NCBI RefSeq assembly: GCF_026248825.1
Contig: NZ_CP110973.1
Location: 3,927,501 to 3,991,500, forward strand
Direction of reading: 5' to 3'
Source of the DNA: Larkinella insperata
Lineage (GTDB): Bacteria > Bacteroidota > Bacteroidia > Cytophagales > Spirosomataceae
DNA length: 64,000 nt
Both the position numbers and the translations under genes were made by a program. Under the pieces are notes generated by a model. The model ran no database searches. It saw only the letters and a list, made by a program, of their open reading frames with translations, and was not told the DNA's origin. This document shows positions 62,051-64,000 of the stretch, piece after piece. How positions within the stretch are numbered: position 1 is the first letter of the stretch; each line of letters starts with the position of its first letter.

Positions 62051-63349
62051 GTGGAAAAACCTTTTTTTGATTCTATTCAACAATCATTTGCTTCCCTAGT
62101 TGGTGAGCCCGGAAAAGCTACGCTTGAAAGCCGTATCTTCAACGCAACCTGCCTGATTTTGATTCTGGTCACGTTGTATAACATACCGTTTAATTATTAC
62201 ATCGGACTTAAGGAGGCATCGGCTATTTCCACTCTTTTGTTTTTTATTTTTTCCGCGCTTTATTATCTCTGCCGGGTTAAAAATAAATTTTACATCAGCA
62301 TAACCGTTGCCGGGGTTTTAGCGAGTTTGTTATTGGCCGTTAATTATTTCTTTAATGCAGGCGTTGTCGGCTCATCGCTGCTGCTGTTTATGCTGACCTT
62401 TTTTCTGGTATCGATTATTGCACCAACCCGCCAAGCTACTTTCTGGCTGTGTTTAAACATCCTGATTGTTCTGGGCCTTTTGTATACCGAATATTACTAT
62501 CCCCAAGCGATTCTAGCCGGTTATTCAAGCCGGTTAAATTATCTTATCGATGTGGCGTCAACGTATGTGGTGGGGATCGCGCTAATCTATCTGGCAACGC
62601 GATTTTCTCGGAAAGCGTACAAAACCGAAAAGCGGCAGGTGGAAGAAAAATCGGGCATTCTGGAGCGGCTGAATGCGGAGAAAAATAAGCTTTTTTCCAT
62701 TGTTTCGCATGATCTGCGCGCTCCCCTGGCTTCCATTCAGCAGTACCTTGAAATCATCCAGGAGACAGATTTAGATGAAGATCTGCGCCGGGAAATCAAA
62801 TCGGATTTGATCGACGTGGTTAGTAATACGCAGGAAATGCTGTCCAATTTATTGTCGTGGTCGACCTCCCAGATGAACGGTTTAACCGTAAATCGTACAG
62901 AGGTTCATGTTGCCTCCATACTGGTCTCCATCGCTGAACTATATAAACCGCTGGCAGCAAAGAAAGGACTTCATTTAGAAGTAATAAGCAATCCGGATGT
63001 GCACGTGCTTGCAGACAGTAACATGCTTCACTTAATTGTCCGGAATCTGGTAGGAAACGCGCTGAAATTTACTCCGTCCGGCGGTTTTGTTAACCTGAAA
63101 GCCGTGCCGTCCGGCGCTCATTGCGTTATCTCGGTAAGTGACAACGGTCGGGGTATTGAACCCGAAGATCAGGAGACGCTATTTTCGATGAAGTCGCGGG
63201 TAACTTTCGGAACCAATAACGAAAAAGGGGTGGGGCTGGGGCTGTTTTTGTGCAAGGAGTACGCCGAAGCGCAGCGGGGCAAACTTTGGTTTGAGAGTGA
63301 ACCAAACCTCGGAACGACCTTCTACGTATCGCTGCCCATTGCCGTTTGA
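62051..63349 (+). CDS. Membrane-bound sensor histidine kinase
   Basis: 432 residues starting at GTG 62051 (MEKPFFDSIQQSF); no suitable ATG is nearby. Six hydrophobic segments in residues ~30-190 are joined by a short helix to HisKA (LFSIVSHDLRAPLASIQQYL) and an ATPase domain (NLVGNALKFTPSG; DNGRGIEPED; GVGLGLFLCKE). There is no receiver and no adjacent regulator gene, so it is an orphan kinase. The membrane part resembles 7TM-like sensing modules but no ligand can be named. Confidence 0.9.
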   Translation: MEKPFFDSIQQSFASLVGEPGKATLESRIFNATCLILILVTLYNIPFNYYIGLKEASAISTLLFFIFSALYYLCRVKNKFYISITVAGVLASLLLAVNYFFNAGVVGSSLLLFMLTFFLVSIIAPTRQATFWLCLNILIVLGLLYTEYYYPQAILAGYSSRLNYLIDVASTYVVGIALIYLATRFSRKAYKTEKRQVEEKSGILERLNAEKNKLFSIVSHDLRAPLASIQQYLEIIQETDLDEDLRREIKSDLIDVVSNTQEMLSNLLSWSTSQMNGLTVNRTEVHVASILVSIAELYKPLAAKKGLHLEVISNPDVHVLADSNMLHLIVRNLVGNALKFTPSGGFVNLKAVPSGAHCVISVSDNGRGIEPEDQETLFSMKSRVTFGTNNEKGVGLGLFLCKEYAEAQRGKLWFESEPNLGTTFYVSLPIAV

Positions 63350-63387
63350 ATCGCATTCGTAACCCACCCTGGTAGTTTCTCCGCTTC

Positions 63388-63445
63388 TTACAAGACTGAC
63401 GACCGCGTGGCCCTTTTTAGAACCTTGCGGTCGTCAGTCTTGTAA
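63388..63445. terminator. Bidirectional hairpin terminator
   Basis: Arms 63388-63406 and 63427-63445 are 19-bp perfect reverse complements with a 20-nt loop, followed by AAAATT on the + strand and TTCT on the other. It separates the kinase and NAD(P)-binding genes, which converge. Confidence 0.8.
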
Positions 63446-63478
63446 AAATTAGCTCAATAACGCGCAAAGCTGCATGGA

Positions 63479-64000
63479 TCAGTAACCCAGCGTGAACCGC
63501 TGGCGGATGAACTGGGGATTTTCCAGCTCGTCGAGCAAGGCAACGGATAAGTCATTAACCGAAATTTTGCTGTCGCCGTTTGCGTCGAATACCGGCTGTT
63601 CGGTACCCAGTCGGAATTTTCCGGTCCGCTCGCCCGGTTCCAGCATGATGGCGGGGCTCAGGAACGTCCAGTCCAGATCGGTTTCTTTCCGCAGAATCGT
63701 CAGGTAGTCACGGGCGGCCAGGGCCCCGGCTTTCCAGGCTTCCGGAAATTGGGGCGTGTCGACCAACTGCAAACCCGGAGCGATTTCCAGGCTTCCGGCT
63801 CCCCCAACCACCAGCAGACGCTTTACGCCCGAATTTTTGGTGCCGCTCTGGATGGCCTGCAAGCCCACCAGCGAGTCATCGTAAATGTTGGGATTGTCCC
63901 AGCCGGGATTGTATGCGCTCACGACCGCATCATGACCCGCCACCAGCGATGCCACATCGTCGTCGTTCTGTGCATCACCCTTTTGAACCGTTAACCGCTC
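63479..64000 (-). CDS. NAD(P)H-binding (NmrA/SDR atypical) protein, 5' end cut by window
   Basis: The frame is open to the window end (…ERLTVQKGDAQNDDDVASLV…), so the start and the N-terminal glycine-rich nucleotide-binding loop lie beyond base 64000. The visible ~173 residues match atypical short-chain dehydrogenase/NAD(P)-binding proteins: HDAVVSAYNPGW, SGVKRLLVVGGAGSLEI, LDWTFLSPAIMLEPGERTGKF and ISVNDLSVALLDELENP. It may bind NAD(P)H as a sensor or reductase. An apparent start at 63955 is internal. Confidence 0.83.
   Translation of the reverse strand, partial: ERLTVQKGDAQNDDDVASLVAGHDAVVSAYNPGWDNPNIYDDSLVGLQAIQSGTKNSGVKRLLVVGGAGSLEIAPGLQLVDTPQFPEAWKAGALAARDYLTILRKETDLDWTFLSPAIMLEPGERTGKFRLGTEQPVFDANGDSKISVNDLSVALLDELENPQFIRQRFTLGY

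Overview
The window looks like chromosome of a Bacteroidota bacterium, most likely Cytophagales and near Spirosoma/Larkinella. This is inferred from family content, not from a search: a type IX secretion (T9SS) C-terminal sorting domain, a CHU_C/gliding-type C-terminal domain, a DinB/YfiT protein, LytS/LytTR and AraC regulators, GMC plus gluconate-dehydrogenase-subunit-3 pairs, and start regions without clear Shine-Dalgarno sequences. No tRNA, CRISPR array, insertion sequence, integrase or phage gene was recognised.

Layout. (1) 1-1262: 3' part of a 23S rRNA gene, a 5S rRNA gene and a strong terminator, i.e. the end of an rrn operon. (2) 1.6-9.9 kb: a peptide and hydroxyproline module. A DPP-IV-like peptidase, an M1 metallopeptidase and an AraC regulator are transcribed leftwards. 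A DapA-family lyase, a 4-hydroxyproline 2-epimerase and a DadA-like FAD dehydrogenase are transcribed rightwards. Together they suit release of Xaa-Pro peptides and breakdown of trans-4-hydroxy-L-proline; the final semialdehyde dehydrogenase is not in the window. (3) 10.8-18 kb: a signalling and priming block made of a FIST sensor protein, a hybrid histidine kinase, an HPt protein, a single-domain receiver, a sugar transferase carrying a degenerate N-terminal receiver, and two GT2 glycosyltransferases. (4) 18.7-22.1 kb: a large secreted CBM6/glycoside hydrolase with a T9SS tail. (5) 22.2-39.9 kb: an exopolysaccharide locus. A nine-gene leftward operon holds a half-size TolC-like protein, a Wzc/GumC-like chain-length protein, a Wzx flippase, an acyltransferase, a PKD lipoprotein, three GT2 enzymes and a CHU_C surface protein. 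It is followed by a GT4 and an acetyltransferase (rightward), a GT14 and a Wzy/ligase-like protein (leftward), a second single-domain receiver and another GT2.

(6) 39.9-43.2 kb: GMC oxidoreductase, its small subunit and an AraC regulator. (7) 43.6-52.6 kb: YfiT-like protein, GH2 beta-galactosidase, periplasmic TonB-domain protein, LytS/LytTR two-component system, and two S41 peptidases flanking an outer-membrane-like protein. (8) 52.7-55.2 kb: cytochrome bd oxidase (cydA, cydB). (9) 55.4-64 kb: creatininase-family amidohydrolase, sorbosone-dehydrogenase-like protein, a DUF1080-like/PA14 protein followed by a CsaA-like protein and a propeller-cupredoxin fusion, a membrane histidine kinase, and a partial NAD(P)-binding protein cut by the window end.

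How it works together: regions 3-5 read as a Wzx/Wzy-type exopolysaccharide system in which a FIST-linked phosphorelay sits directly upstream of the priming transferase. This is the most unusual part of the window, because the priming enzyme carries a pseudo-receiver and a cysteine-rich insertion, the export partner is a half-length TolC-like protein with no SLBB/Wza protein seen, and the Wzc kinase domain looks dead. Many convergent gene pairs are separated by perfect or near-perfect hairpins, including a 58-bp perfect palindrome at 22111-22168.
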